From contig CAVTPZ010000035.1 in the NCBI GenBank assembly GCA_963736685.1, positions 1-14,463 of the forward strand: a DNA stretch of 14,463 nucleotides, read 5' to 3'. The notes beneath the pieces are model-generated. The model worked only from the letters and a program-made list of their open reading frames with translations. It had not been told where the DNA came from and ran no database searches. The DNA comes from DASUPK01 sp963736685 (GTDB lineage Bacteria > Actinomycetota > Thermoleophilia > Solirubrobacterales > 70-9). Position numbers and translations under genes: made by a program. Positions 14,213 through 14,463 of this stretch are shown piece by piece; the stretch's first letter is position 1; every line of letters starts with the position of its first letter.

Positions 14213-14463
14213 CTAGAGCCGAACCAGGTTGGACGCCTCGATCCCGCGGGTGACCCCGCGGAAGTCGATCACCAGCGAGGAGTCGTCCACGACCTGCTGG
14301 TAGTCGATCGAGGGATGCGCCGTGACGATGCAGACGAGGTCGGCGGATGACAGGGACTCATCGAGCGGAGCGGAGGAGAGCCCGAGGTCCTGCAGCTCCG
14401 GTACGTGGGGGTCGTGGTAGGAGACGTCGGCCCCGAGCTCGCGCAGCAGACGGATCATCTTGA
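14213..14463 (-). CDS. Nucleotide-sugar dehydrogenase, C-terminal part (5' end outside window)
   Basis: The frame stays open to the right edge, so only the last 83 or so residues are seen. They match the UDP-binding C-terminal domain of the UDP-glucose/GDP-mannose dehydrogenase family: LLRELGADVSYHDPHVPEL, then SADLVCIVTAHPSIDYQQV and LVIDFRGVTRG, which occupies the place of the usual DTRN end. These enzymes oxidise nucleotide sugars to uronic acids for capsule, exopolysaccharide or O-antigen precursors. An in-frame ATG at 14458 is internal, not the start, because the codons before it remain open and the alignment continues upstream. The gene converges on the lipoprotein gene with 33 bases between stop codons. 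Which sugar it acts on cannot be told from this end. Confidence 0.88.
   Translation of the reverse strand, partial: KMIRLLRELGADVSYHDPHVPELQDLGLSSAPLDESLSSADLVCIVTAHPSIDYQQVVDDSSLVIDFRGVTRGIEASNLVRL

Noticed and set aside
1..14463. CRISPR array, toxin-antitoxin pair or multigene defence system
   Set aside because: No regularly spaced repeats were seen, and apart from the lone HNH protein no defence-type gene grouping is present.

Overview
The window is GC-rich bacterial chromosome of actinobacterial style: short intergenic gaps, GTG/TTG starts, 4-base start/stop overlaps and G/C-rich third codon positions. The gene content (an InhA-like enoyl reductase, an acyl-CoA-carboxylase-type carboxyltransferase inside a fab operon, a lineage-typical Lys-rich secreted protein with two Cys) suggests an actinobacterium, possibly a Thermoleophilia/Solirubrobacterales member. 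That placement is inference, because the window holds no marker gene that fixes taxonomy.

Left edge (1-370): the 3' end of a small cupin-domain gene, then about 100 bases with a G/C hairpin. 371-7354: one tightly packed operon for type II fatty acid synthesis, in the order fabD - fabH - fabG - acpP - fabF - carboxyltransferase (accD/pccB type) - MaoC-type hot-dog dehydratase - fabI. Most junctions overlap by 1-8 bases. It supplies the malonyl transfer, initiation, elongation, first reduction, dehydration and second reduction steps. No fabZ/fabA is present; the MaoC protein sits where the dehydratase would be, directly before the enoyl reductase.

7355-9412: a structured leader and a small secreted protein of unknown function on the + strand; a strong bidirectional hairpin; a crotonase-family enoyl-CoA hydratase on the - strand; a tRNA-Thr(CGT) on the + strand; and a zinc-finger HNH endonuclease-like gene on the - strand whose stop codon lies one base from the tRNA 3' end.

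9413-14463: mainly an envelope and secretion region. It has an 817-aa secreted alpha/beta-hydrolase-like protein (+), a convergent secreted trypsin-fold protease (-) with an unrecognised 289-aa gene just upstream of it in the same direction, a YxxxxD-repeat lipoprotein (+), and the 3' end of a nucleotide-sugar dehydrogenase (-) that runs off the right edge. No CRISPR array, insertion sequence, prophage module or recognisable new multigene system was found. The points most worth a second look are the MaoC dehydratase in the fab operon, the drug-contact-site substitutions in FabI, the secreted hydrolase, the protease with an altered specificity pocket, and the tRNA/HNH junction.
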